DNA of 64,000 bases from a virus. Positions 56,436 to 64,000 of the stretch are shown in pieces. The translations under genes were made by a program, and so were the position numbers. The stretch lies in IMG/VR virus record IMGVR_UViG_3300021197_001489, positions 248,001 through 312,000 of that record. The stretch is one strand, 5' to 3'. Under the pieces are notes generated by a model, which saw nothing but the letters and a program-made list of their open reading frames with translations, ran no database searches and was not told the origin of the DNA. The number at the start of each line of letters is the position of its first letter. Positions within the stretch are counted from its first letter, which is position 1.

Positions 56436-58586
56436 ATGGCAAGACAAGTAATTAATGTAGGCGCAACCGCAAATGACGGCACCGGAGACGGTCTCCGTAC
56501 TGCCTATATCAAGTGTAACGATAACTTTCAAGAACTGTATCAAACCTCAACAACTCCTATACAGATTGTCAACGGCACTTCAAACGTAGCAGTTACTGAA
56601 AATGCCAATGTCACGGTATCAATTGCTGGCAGTGCCAATGTTGTAAACTTTGCTGGCAGCATAACAGAATTTACCGGTAATGCTTCTATCAGTGGCGACC
56701 TGTCTATTGGTAACAGTGTAACTGTTACACAGGACGTTACAATAAGTGATCAACTTATTATTGTAGGCACCCTGGGCAGCAATATGATTCCTGACGGTAA
56801 CGGCACTAGAGACTTAGGGTCAAATGCAGCAAAATGGAAGGACCTATATCTAAGCGGTACCAGTACCGTCCTTGGAAATATAACGTCATCAGCAAACATA
56901 GCTGGTGCTAATATTATTGCATCACAAGATGTTATAATTGCCGGGCAACATGTCACAACTGGAAATGTAACAGCTGGGAACATAATCACTGCTGGTGTTG
57001 TCACTGCAACAGGTAATGTCACCGGTGGAAACTTGGTTACAGGCGGTTCTGTAGCAGCAACTGGAGATATTAGCGGCGCAGCTATTACAGCAACAGGCAA
57101 CTTTAGTGCATTAAATATTACTGCAACAGGCAGTGCAAACATAACTGCTGGCGGCTTTTTTGTAGGTGATGGTGGATTTTTATCCAACGTCACTGCCGCG
57201 TCAAACGTTGCAGTAACTCAAATTGCCAACGGAACATCAGTTGTAGGCATAAGTTCATCAGGTGGTAACGTTGAACTTACATCAGGTGGTGTATTAACAT
57301 TCCAATCAAACGGCACAAACTTAGACGTACTTCGACCACTCACAGTAACTGGTAACGTAACTGCTACTGGAAACACAAGCGGCGGTAACTTAATTACAGC
57401 TGGTAGAGTTGTTAGTACAGGAAACATAGTATCAAGTGGTAATATCAGTGCTGTAAACTTCTTAGGTAACGGTAGTTTCTTAACGGGCGTTGCATCAACT
57501 GCTATAACAAACGGCACATCAAATGTCACAGTTGCAAGTGGCGCTGCTACAACAGTTGGAGTTGCTGGCACTACTAGGCTTACTGTAAGTGCAACTGGCG
57601 CCGCTGTAGCAGGACTAATAACTGCAACTGGCAATATTACTGCTACAGGTAATGTAGCAGGCGGAAACGTAGTAACTGGTGGTTTAATAACTGCAACAGG
57701 CAATATCACTGCTACAGGTAATGTAGCAGGTGGAAACCTAGTAACTGGTGGTGCAGTAATTGCTACCGGGGCAGTAACTGGTGCAACACTTGCCGGTGAC
57801 GGATCAGCATTAACTGCACTAAATGGAACCAATATAGCAAGTGGTACAGTTGCAGCCGCTAGAGTGGCAACACTCAACCAAAATACAACTGGTAGTGCAG
57901 CCACACTCACAACCGCAAGAGCAATTGCACTAACAGGTGACGTAACTGGTACTGCCGACTTTGATGGTAGTGCAGGCATTAGTATTGCGGCTACTATTGC
58001 AGCTAACTCAGTTGCACTTGGCACAGACACAACAGGTAATTATGTTGCTACAGGTGCAGTTAGCGGTGTTGGTCTTAGTGGTAGTTCAAGTAGTGAAGGT
58101 GGTACATTTACTGTAACATCAAATGCTACAAATCTTAACACAGCCTCAACTATTGTTGCAAGAGATGCCTCAGGTAACTTTGTTGCTGGCACAATAACTG
58201 CACTTGCAACTTCAGCACAATATGCTGACATTGCAGAGATGTATAGCAGTGATCACCCACACGAACCCGGCACAGTGCTAGAGTTTGGCGGTGCAGCAGA
58301 AGTAACCCGTAGCAGTCAAGACGCTTCGCCAAGAGTAGCAGGAGTAGTGAGTACCAAGCCAGCACACTTGATGAACAACGAACAAGATGGTGTTGCAGTT
58401 GCATTGGTAGGGCGCGTACCAACACATGTTGTTGGTCCTGTGCGCAAAGGTGACATGATGGTTGCCACAGCAAATGGCAGAGCAAGAGCCGAGGCTAATC
58501 CAGCAATGGGAACTGTGATTGGCAAAGCACTGGAAAATTTTGATGATGCTCAAGGGACAATTGAAGTAGTAGTAGGAAGGTTCTAA
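56436..58586 (+). CDS. Long tail-fibre-like protein with repeats
   Basis: A 716-residue protein. N-terminal attachment module (RQVINVGATANDGTGDGLRT then AYIKCNDNFQELYQ) shared with the protein at 55479. A long shaft (~res 90-520) of beta repeats of the form TGN-x-TATGN-x-GGN-LVTGG. The C-terminal ~130 residues (YADIAEMYSSDHPHEPGTVL; VAGVVSTKPAHLMN; GRVPTHVVGPVRKGDMMVA; IGKALENFDDAQG) match the conserved C-terminal head of marine myovirus fibres, of the Peptidase G2 self-cleaving chaperone type. Probably the receptor-contact fibre. Confidence 0.82.
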   Translation: MARQVINVGATANDGTGDGLRTAYIKCNDNFQELYQTSTTPIQIVNGTSNVAVTENANVTVSIAGSANVVNFAGSITEFTGNASISGDLSIGNSVTVTQDVTISDQLIIVGTLGSNMIPDGNGTRDLGSNAAKWKDLYLSGTSTVLGNITSSANIAGANIIASQDVIIAGQHVTTGNVTAGNIITAGVVTATGNVTGGNLVTGGSVAATGDISGAAITATGNFSALNITATGSANITAGGFFVGDGGFLSNVTAASNVAVTQIANGTSVVGISSSGGNVELTSGGVLTFQSNGTNLDVLRPLTVTGNVTATGNTSGGNLITAGRVVSTGNIVSSGNISAVNFLGNGSFLTGVASTAITNGTSNVTVASGAATTVGVAGTTRLTVSATGAAVAGLITATGNITATGNVAGGNVVTGGLITATGNITATGNVAGGNLVTGGAVIATGAVTGATLAGDGSALTALNGTNIASGTVAAARVATLNQNTTGSAATLTTARAIALTGDVTGTADFDGSAGISIAATIAANSVALGTDTTGNYVATGAVSGVGLSGSSSSEGGTFTVTSNATNLNTASTIVARDASGNFVAGTITALATSAQYADIAEMYSSDHPHEPGTVLEFGGAAEVTRSSQDASPRVAGVVSTKPAHLMNNEQDGVAVALVGRVPTHVVGPVRKGDMMVATANGRARAEANPAMGTVIGKALENFDDAQGTIEVVVGRF
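57615..57752 (+). repeat. Two 69-nt tandem repeats in the fibre shaft
   Basis: 57615-57683 and 57684-57752 encode 23 residues each (ITATGNITATGN-VAGG-N(V/L)VTGG). They are nearly identical at the DNA level, a recent duplication; fibre length may vary by slippage here. Confidence 0.85.
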
Positions 58587-61500
58587 ATGGCACAACCAGT
58601 TTGGGTAACACCTGCAGGAGACCTCGGAACTATTGCCGAAAGTTTGTTCTTCCAAGTACCAATTGAAGCAACTGACTCAGATGGCTCAACAGTAAAGTAC
58701 AGTTTGATAGCTGGCAAACTTCCTGAAGGTATTCAAGTAACAGAAAACGGTAGCATTGAAGGTGTACCGCTGGCATATGCTAGAGTCAAGGGTGTACCAA
58801 CTGAAGTTTCTGAAAACGTAACATCAACATTTGCAGTCCGAGCTACTAGTACAGTTGATAGTCAAATTAACGACAGAACATTTGAGTTAACTGTTACTGG
58901 TCAAGATATTCCAACATTTACTACACCAGCTGGGTCGCTAGGCACATTTTTTGACAGTGATATAATTAATATTACAATTGGGTTTACTGATCAAGATCCT
59001 AACGATACTGTGGTAATCACAGTTGACAACGGAGAATTACCACCCGGATTAACTATCAATCCTACAACTGGTGTGATATCAGGATATATAGTGCCAGTAA
59101 GCAATTTGCCTGATGATGCTACTTCAGGATTTGATGCTAGTGAATGGGATTTGTATCCGTTTGATTTTTCTACTCGCAGTATAAACAAAACCTATGAATT
59201 TACACTGAGCATTACAGATGGTAAAGATCAAAATTTAAGAACGTTTTCAATGTATGTGGGCAGTCGCGACAGTTTAACCGCAGACACCACAGACTTTACA
59301 GCAGACAGTGAAGTGTTGACAGCAGATCTGTCGCCACAGCGTACTCCACTTATTACAAATTTCCCAGCAGCGGATCCACCATATGCAGCAGGATTTATTG
59401 GCCTGTTTAGACATGACAATTTCTTTGCATACCAAATTCTAGGATTGGATCTTGATGGAGACGCATTTGAATTTGAAATTGCATTAGGAGATTCAAGTGA
59501 CATTCCCCCTGGATTGGTATTTGATAGATTCACAGGTTGGCTAACTGGCTTCTTCCCAGATCAAGGTGCAACAGAAAAAGACTACAGTTTTGCTATCACC
59601 ATTTACAAAAAAGACAACAACGCAGTTGTAAGCGAACCTTATAACTATACGATGTCGGTTATAGGCAGTATTGAAAGTTCAGTTACTTGGCTGACCGGCA
59701 CATTGATTCCAGACAGAGATGTGAATGATCCAATATACAGTCTTGGCACAATAGACAACGGCGAAACCAGCATGCTGGCTGTTAAAGCAACCAATCCAAG
59801 TGGGCGTTTTTTACAATTTAAACTAAAAGCTGGCAGCTATCCAAGCACACCAGGGCAGTACAACTTGCTACCACAAGGGTTGCAACTTTTGGCTAGCGGT
59901 GAAATTGCCGGACGTGTAAGTTTTAATACCTTTGCAATTGATGGAGGAACAACCACATTTGACAAAAATACCACAACAAGGCTTGAGAACGCTGAAACCA
60001 CATTTGATAAAGCCTTTGACTTCACTGTGGTTGCATATAGCAGTGATGGCCTGGTCAGTGTAAGCAGAAAGTTCCGTATCACAGTTGACAGAGCATACAA
60101 CTCACCATATAATGGATTATATATCAAAGCCATGCCGGATCAAGCAGATAGAAATTTTGTAAACAGCCTTTTACAAGACACAGATATCATTCCTCCTAGT
60201 CGTGTATATCGTCCTGATGATCCCTATTTTGGTGTGGCTAAAGATGTGGTATACAATCATGCATACAGTTTAGACACTGCTACACTTGACGAATACTTAC
60301 TTGCATTAAGCAAAAACCATTTTCGCAAAAAGATTATTCTTGGACCTATTAAAACAGCACAAGCACTCAATCCCGACGGGTCTGTTGAATACGAAGTTGT
60401 TTACAGCGACATTGTTGACACAGGAGTGAATAGTTTAGGACAAAGTCCAGCACAAAGTATCACACTTCCTTATCCTGCAACAGTGTACAGCGAAACAGCC
60501 ACTGAAGCACGACAATTGTTTGAAGACAACTTCACCAACGGCAACGTTGCAGATGCAAATGTAACTGCACTGGATCAAATGAGTGTTGCTTACTTGGAAG
60601 AGTCAAGAGACCTAAACATGTTGGCAAACATTGCAAGTCAGATGGCAAAAGATTGGATAGCTGATGGACAACCTGGAGACCCTGCTCCAATATGGACTGG
60701 CGATAAGTATATTCCAAATCCCAAAGTAAACGATGTGTTCAACTGGACTCCCAGTAACCAATGTCCTGTAAACATGGAAGAGCCGCTTAGATATGACAAA
60801 TTTAAAACACAGTTAGCAGCTCTAACAGCCAATGACATAATATGGTGTGATTACACAGTTGAAGTGGATGATAAAGCTGATCCTGAAGGTAAGAAGAAGA
60901 AAACTGTTCGCAGTATTGCTCCTTTTGGATGGCTAATCGAATACGGTGATACTGCGTACATTGTGATGCGTGGTACACAAAATGAATATGATGGCAAGAT
61001 CGACACCATGGCAGCCAAAGTTATCAATCCAATTGCTGGATTTGGCAAAGGCAAAACACACAACGGATTTACTATTGCTTACAAAGGGCTTGGTCCAAAA
61101 GGCGAAGAGCGTCCTGCAGATGTCCCAGGTATCAGTTTGTTTGATGCACTAAACAACACCACTAAAACAAAAATCAAAATTGGCGGACACAGCCTTGGCA
61201 GTGCAATCAGCACACTTATAACCAATTATGCACAAACTTTTAACAAGTTTGACCGCATTGAAGGATATGTAAGCGCATCACCAACAGTGGGCAATCAAAA
61301 ATACGCCGACTATTTCAATGCTCTTCAAGACAAAGACGGCAACATGCTGGGCAACACTTTCTACAGACTCACAAACAAAAATGATATTGTGCCAATGATA
61401 CCTGGATCATGGTTACAATATATAGCAGTAGCACAAGAAGTGTTATTTGATGCTCCTTACACTGATCCTGATAACCTTGTAAAAACTGCAAAAAATCATC

Positions 61501-62453
61501 AGATTTGTTGTTGCTATGCGTATGCACTTAAACATCCACTGGATGTATTCAATCCTAGCAATGAAGATTCATCATGCAAGTTCCCTGTTGGACCGGCAAG
61601 TCCGGATTATTTCTCACTGGAACAACATCTTGACAGTTTGATATTGTATTACGGTTCGTGGGTAGATAACCCTGATGGCACAGTTTCCACCACTTTCACT
61701 ACTGTATACCCAAACAGTTTGATCAATATGAGAGATCAAGTGATTGATGTAGTAGGACAACAAAGTACAGTACTTCCGCTGTGGATGACCACAAAGCAAA
61801 CAGACGGCAGAGTGTTAGGATTTACCAAGGCATGGGTAATTTGCTATGCACAACCTGGTGAAAGTGACCGAATCAGTTACAACATACGCACACAGTTTGG
61901 CGAAATATTAAACAGAGTAGACTTCATCAGTGATAGATATATCCTGGACAATCAACTAACTGCCGCTTGGGTACCAAACGAAGACTCAACAGACGGCGGC
62001 AACTGGAATCCAAGTCCACCACTTAGCACAACGTTTGATGTCGACTTTTACGTTGACTGGACTGCAATATCAACTGCTATACTTGGAATTGCTGTTGGCC
62101 TCACCAATAATTTAAGTCCAGTTGCAAATGCTGTTACGAGTGGATTTGCCAACGGCGACTTCAACGAAAGTGGTGTTATTACTGCCGCAGATGCACTTGA
62201 TGCGGCCAAATTCGGAGCTGATACGTTAGAAGATGGTACTGCAAAAACACGCATCCAAACTATTTTTGAGCCAGCACTAAGACTTGCACGGACTAACGAC
62301 CCAACAACGTATAATGAATATTTTGTTGGTGCAGGAAACACAACCACATTTGATGGCAACAGTTTGAGGTTTACTAGCCCTGTGGATGTTTACGGCAAGA
62401 CGGACAAGTATGATAAATACCTCGTATTCCCCAAGACGAATATTTTAGGATAA
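58587..62453 (+). CDS. Large virion protein with Ig-like domains and a class 3 lipase domain
   Basis: A 1288-residue protein. The first ~450 residues contain repeated Ig-like (He_PIG-type) units, recognisable by LPEGIQVTENGSIEGVP, LPPGLTINPTTGVISGY and IPPGLVFDRFTGWLTGF. Residues ~770-1030 look like a class 3 lipase: YIVMRGTQNEYDGKID (~res 791), the nucleophile elbow GGHSLGSAI (Ser869), YRLTNKNDIVPMIPG (Asp933) and a possible His near 1014 (EQHLDSL). Near residue 1200 a calcium-loop-like GDFNESGVITAADALD is dockerin-like. Late box upstream via the fibre gene. It could help breach lipid or lipopolysaccharide during entry; catalysis is unproven. Confidence 0.8.
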   Translation: MAQPVWVTPAGDLGTIAESLFFQVPIEATDSDGSTVKYSLIAGKLPEGIQVTENGSIEGVPLAYARVKGVPTEVSENVTSTFAVRATSTVDSQINDRTFELTVTGQDIPTFTTPAGSLGTFFDSDIINITIGFTDQDPNDTVVITVDNGELPPGLTINPTTGVISGYIVPVSNLPDDATSGFDASEWDLYPFDFSTRSINKTYEFTLSITDGKDQNLRTFSMYVGSRDSLTADTTDFTADSEVLTADLSPQRTPLITNFPAADPPYAAGFIGLFRHDNFFAYQILGLDLDGDAFEFEIALGDSSDIPPGLVFDRFTGWLTGFFPDQGATEKDYSFAITIYKKDNNAVVSEPYNYTMSVIGSIESSVTWLTGTLIPDRDVNDPIYSLGTIDNGETSMLAVKATNPSGRFLQFKLKAGSYPSTPGQYNLLPQGLQLLASGEIAGRVSFNTFAIDGGTTTFDKNTTTRLENAETTFDKAFDFTVVAYSSDGLVSVSRKFRITVDRAYNSPYNGLYIKAMPDQADRNFVNSLLQDTDIIPPSRVYRPDDPYFGVAKDVVYNHAYSLDTATLDEYLLALSKNHFRKKIILGPIKTAQALNPDGSVEYEVVYSDIVDTGVNSLGQSPAQSITLPYPATVYSETATEARQLFEDNFTNGNVADANVTALDQMSVAYLEESRDLNMLANIASQMAKDWIADGQPGDPAPIWTGDKYIPNPKVNDVFNWTPSNQCPVNMEEPLRYDKFKTQLAALTANDIIWCDYTVEVDDKADPEGKKKKTVRSIAPFGWLIEYGDTAYIVMRGTQNEYDGKIDTMAAKVINPIAGFGKGKTHNGFTIAYKGLGPKGEERPADVPGISLFDALNNTTKTKIKIGGHSLGSAISTLITNYAQTFNKFDRIEGYVSASPTVGNQKYADYFNALQDKDGNMLGNTFYRLTNKNDIVPMIPGSWLQYIAVAQEVLFDAPYTDPDNLVKTAKNHQICCCYAYALKHPLDVFNPSNEDSSCKFPVGPASPDYFSLEQHLDSLILYYGSWVDNPDGTVSTTFTTVYPNSLINMRDQVIDVVGQQSTVLPLWMTTKQTDGRVLGFTKAWVICYAQPGESDRISYNIRTQFGEILNRVDFISDRYILDNQLTAAWVPNEDSTDGGNWNPSPPLSTTFDVDFYVDWTAISTAILGIAVGLTNNLSPVANAVTSGFANGDFNESGVITAADALDAAKFGADTLEDGTAKTRIQTIFEPALRLARTNDPTTYNEYFVGAGNTTTFDGNSLRFTSPVDVYGKTDKYDKYLVFPKTNILG

Positions 62454-62465
62454 AAAGAGAGAAAC

Positions 62466-63374
62466 ATGGCAAGCAACATCAACCCCAACAATATCGATAC
62501 CACCTACCCTATTGCTGGGCAGGATAACGACAGCCAGGGCTTTCGTGATAACTTTACAAACGTCAAAACAAACTTTGAATATGCAGAGACTGAAATTGAT
62601 GATTTGCAAGCAAAAGGTATCTTCAAAAGTGCGCTGACCGGCACAACATTAGACAACGACATGGCAGGCGGACTAATCAAAAACGCAAAAACACAAGGTT
62701 TTCGCGGGACACGCATTGCACTTGGTGCAGTAACTGGTTCAACAGCAATTGATTATAGTGCAGGACAGTGGTATACTGTTACTACATCTGGATCAATTAC
62801 ACTGGCATTTAGTAATATTCCAGCAAGCGGCAACGCAAGTTGGTTTAATGTTCGAATCAATGTTGCCAACATTGCACACACTGTTACACTTCCAGCCACA
62901 GTTGGAGCAAGTGGTTCTGCACAGAGTGTAGCCGGCATCCAAGGCATCAGTTCAAATGTAATTACATTTAACGAAACTGGCACCTATGAGTTTGAATTCC
63001 ACACAGATGACGGTGGAACAACAATTTACCTAAGTGAACTAACACGCCCACGCAACAGACTGATGAATCCAATACAGCTTGCAGGCAGTGAAGATTTAGC
63101 CGCATCTGGTGCAGCCAGTTTAGCAAAGACTACCAGTTACTTTACAACAGGCGGTGCAGAAACAAGCACACTAGCCGCAGGTGTTGAAGGACAAGTTAAA
63201 GTCCTTGCTATGCTAGGCGATGGCGGTGATATGGTAACCACAGTGACTAATGCAGGATGGAAAGCATCAGGCACAGGTATTATTACATTCAGCGACATTG
63301 GCGAAGCAGTAACACTTATGTATATCAATAGCAAATGGTTTTGCATTGGTAACAACGGCGCTGCGTTTGGATAA
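62466..63374 (+). CDS. Virion/fibre-like protein
   Basis: A 302-residue protein (MASNINPNNIDTTYPIAGQD start). N-terminal module (DSQGFRDNFTNVKTNFEYAE) resembles the attachment module of the genes at 55479 and 56436. Middle is a beta sandwich (GQWYTVTTSGSITLAFSNI), and the end (GQVKVLAMLGDGGDMVTTVT; MYINSKWFCIGNNGA) is shared with the protein at 55954. Structural by composition and context. Confidence 0.78.
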   Translation: MASNINPNNIDTTYPIAGQDNDSQGFRDNFTNVKTNFEYAETEIDDLQAKGIFKSALTGTTLDNDMAGGLIKNAKTQGFRGTRIALGAVTGSTAIDYSAGQWYTVTTSGSITLAFSNIPASGNASWFNVRINVANIAHTVTLPATVGASGSAQSVAGIQGISSNVITFNETGTYEFEFHTDDGGTTIYLSELTRPRNRLMNPIQLAGSEDLAASGAASLAKTTSYFTTGGAETSTLAAGVEGQVKVLAMLGDGGDMVTTVTNAGWKASGTGIITFSDIGEAVTLMYINSKWFCIGNNGAAFG

Positions 63375-63389
63375 CGGTAAATTAAATTA

Positions 63390-63418
63390 TTGACATACTG
63401 ACTCCTCTACGCTATAAT
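63390..63418 (+). promoter_or_regulatory. Consensus sigma70-like promoter of mazG
   Basis: TTGACA (63390-63395), 17-nt spacer, TATAAT (63413-63418): both hexamers match the consensus. The -10 box lies in the loop of the hairpin at 63401-63437. Confidence 0.93.
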
Positions 63419-63441
63419 TAGTAAAGTGTAGAGGAGTTTTT
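63401..63441 (+). terminator. Terminator hairpin enclosing the mazG promoter and RBS
   Basis: ACTCCTCTAC (63401-63410) pairs with GTAGAGGAGT (63428-63437), 10 bp, followed by TTTTT to 63441, a rho-independent terminator for the virion-gene transcript. The 3' arm contains the GAGGAG ribosome site (63431-63436) of mazG. Confidence 0.85.
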
Positions 63442-63852
63442 ATGACACAAGTAGATTTAAATCGTTACAAAGAATTTGTTCAAACAGTAACAAGCGAACA
63501 AAGCAATGATACAATAGCAATGCATCTGGCAATGACTGAACTAGAAGCAGTTAGTGGTGTTAACATGGCACTGTTGTTGACTGGTGCAGTTGGACTTAGT
63601 GCTGAAGGTGGCGAGTTTATGGAAATTGTAAAGAAGTGCATCTTTCAAGGCAAACCCATGGATGAAGATACGCAGTTCCATGCAAAACGTGAATTGGGAG
63701 ACATCATGTGGTACTGGATTAACAGTTGCCGCGCACTCAACATTGATCCCAATGATGTTATTGAAGAAAATGTACGCAAATTAGAAAAACGCTATCCCGG
63801 CGGAAGTTTTGATGTGCATTACTCAGAGAACAGACAAGCAGGCGATCTCTAG
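63442..63852 (+). CDS. mazG: MazG-type nucleotide pyrophosphohydrolase
   Basis: A 136-residue protein with the MazG metal-binding pattern: SAEGGEFMEIVKK (Glu-x-x-x-x-Glu) and KRELGDIMWYWINSC (Glu, Asp), then IDPNDVIEENVRKLEKRYPG. It hydrolyses nucleoside triphosphates, including (p)ppGpp-related or damaged nucleotides, and is common in marine phages, where it is thought to keep host metabolism active. Start fixed by GAGGAG and by the tight 5' leader from its own consensus promoter. It overlaps the next gene (TAGTG). Confidence 0.92.
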   Translation: MTQVDLNRYKEFVQTVTSEQSNDTIAMHLAMTELEAVSGVNMALLLTGAVGLSAEGGEFMEIVKKCIFQGKPMDEDTQFHAKRELGDIMWYWINSCRALNIDPNDVIEENVRKLEKRYPGGSFDVHYSENRQAGDL

Positions 63853-64000
63853 TGGAACATCCGTTAATTGGTAACATTGACGAGCTGTCCGAAAGTGACA
63901 TCATTGACAAAATTACTGAACTTAACAAAAAGTATTACGCAAGTATGAGACTGGGCAACTCCCACTTAACCAATCAAGTAGGAATGGCACTTGAAACATA
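63852..64000 (+). CDS. Hypothetical phage protein, partial (GTG start)
   Basis: Open to the end of the window (at least 49 residues; EHPLIGNIDELSESDIIDKI after the start, then TELNKKYYASMRLGNS). GTG 63852 overlaps the mazG stop. The pattern 'HPLIG....L...EL..KI.ELN.KY' is familiar from T4-like marine phages; function unknown. Continues beyond the window. Confidence 0.72.
   Translation, partial: MEHPLIGNIDELSESDIIDKITELNKKYYASMRLGNSHLTNQVGMALET

Noticed and set aside
56750-57193. 147-residue minus-strand ORF with repeated Val-Pro
   Set aside because: Shadow of fibre repeats on the other strand.
57218-58030. 270-residue minus-strand ORF rich in Val/Ala/Pro
   Set aside because: Antisense of the repeated fibre shaft; its composition is simply the complement of TGN/GGN repeats.
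1-64000. CRISPR array, integrase, insertion sequence or tRNA gene
   Set aside because: No spaced direct repeats, no recombinase or transposase motifs, and no cloverleaf with a TTCGAnnC loop outside coding regions could be supported by eye. A tRNA scan would settle the last point.

Overview
The window looks like part of the genome of a tailed, T4-like marine myovirus that infects a Gram-negative, probably alphaproteobacterial, host. The base composition is AT-rich. Genes are packed with 1-20 nt overlaps, and many are small ORFans. Phage hallmarks include class I ribonucleotide reductase beta (nrdB) with glutaredoxin, a PAAR spike tip, T4-type ATP-dependent DNA ligase, Hsp20, MazG, tail-fibre-like proteins, and T4-type late promoter boxes (ATAAATA). 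I see no integrase, CRISPR array or convincing tRNA. Terminase, capsid and polymerase genes must lie outside the window. Host identity is inference from composition and from the flavour of the acquired genes (lipoprotein, porin, FdxA, TctA/TctC).

Layout. 1-5.98 kb: nrdB/grx, PAAR and a large probable virion protein, a sulfotransferase-like gene, DNA ligase. 5.98-15.4 kb: a membrane coiled-coil protein, ClpX, a VCBS-repeat lipoprotein, Hsp20, ClpS, a phosphoesterase, and an outer-membrane porin closed by a terminator. 15.4-20.5 kb: small membrane or secreted proteins, including a cysteine-repeat protein and an EF-hand membrane protein. 20.5-26.5 kb: sulfotransferase-like, glycosyltransferase-like, UDP-glucose-dehydrogenase-like, 2OG oxygenase-like, amidinotransferase and fibre-like genes. 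26.5-31.6 kb: UV damage endonuclease, DUF1353 and a large hypothetical. 31.6-36.2 kb: clusters of tiny ORFans with early promoters and a structured RNA candidate. 36.2-43.9 kb (minus strand): one tightly coupled operon of glycan-type enzymes with tctC and tctA in its middle. 44-55.4 kb (plus): early small genes, SleB-type lysin, a B12-type radical SAM enzyme, 7Fe ferredoxin, IF-1, ferredoxin-NADP reductase, superoxide dismutase and an A-type Fe-S carrier. 55.4-63.4 kb: fibre and virion proteins, one carrying a class 3 lipase domain. 63.4-64 kb: mazG and the start of another gene.

Regulation. At least seven sigma70-like promoters share the form TTGAC(C/A/T), a 16-17 nt spacer and an extended TGn-TATACT -10 box; most are followed by a palindrome (ACTGTA/TACAGT) and a conserved AGTTAGAAACAAGGAG leader. 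They head early-type ORFan clusters. A second set of ATAAATA boxes precedes the porin-side small genes, hsp20 and the fibre genes, as in T4 late transcription. The mazG promoter sits inside the loop of a terminator hairpin whose 3' arm carries the mazG ribosome binding site.

Together the genes suggest a phage that keeps nucleotide supply going (RNR, MazG), remodels host proteolysis and translation (ClpX, ClpS, IF-1), supplies its own Fe-S and electron-transfer chain (FdxA, FNR, IscA-like, SOD, Grx), alters the host envelope and uptake (porin, lipoprotein, TctA/TctC), and carries a large set of enzymes for glycan or surface decoration.
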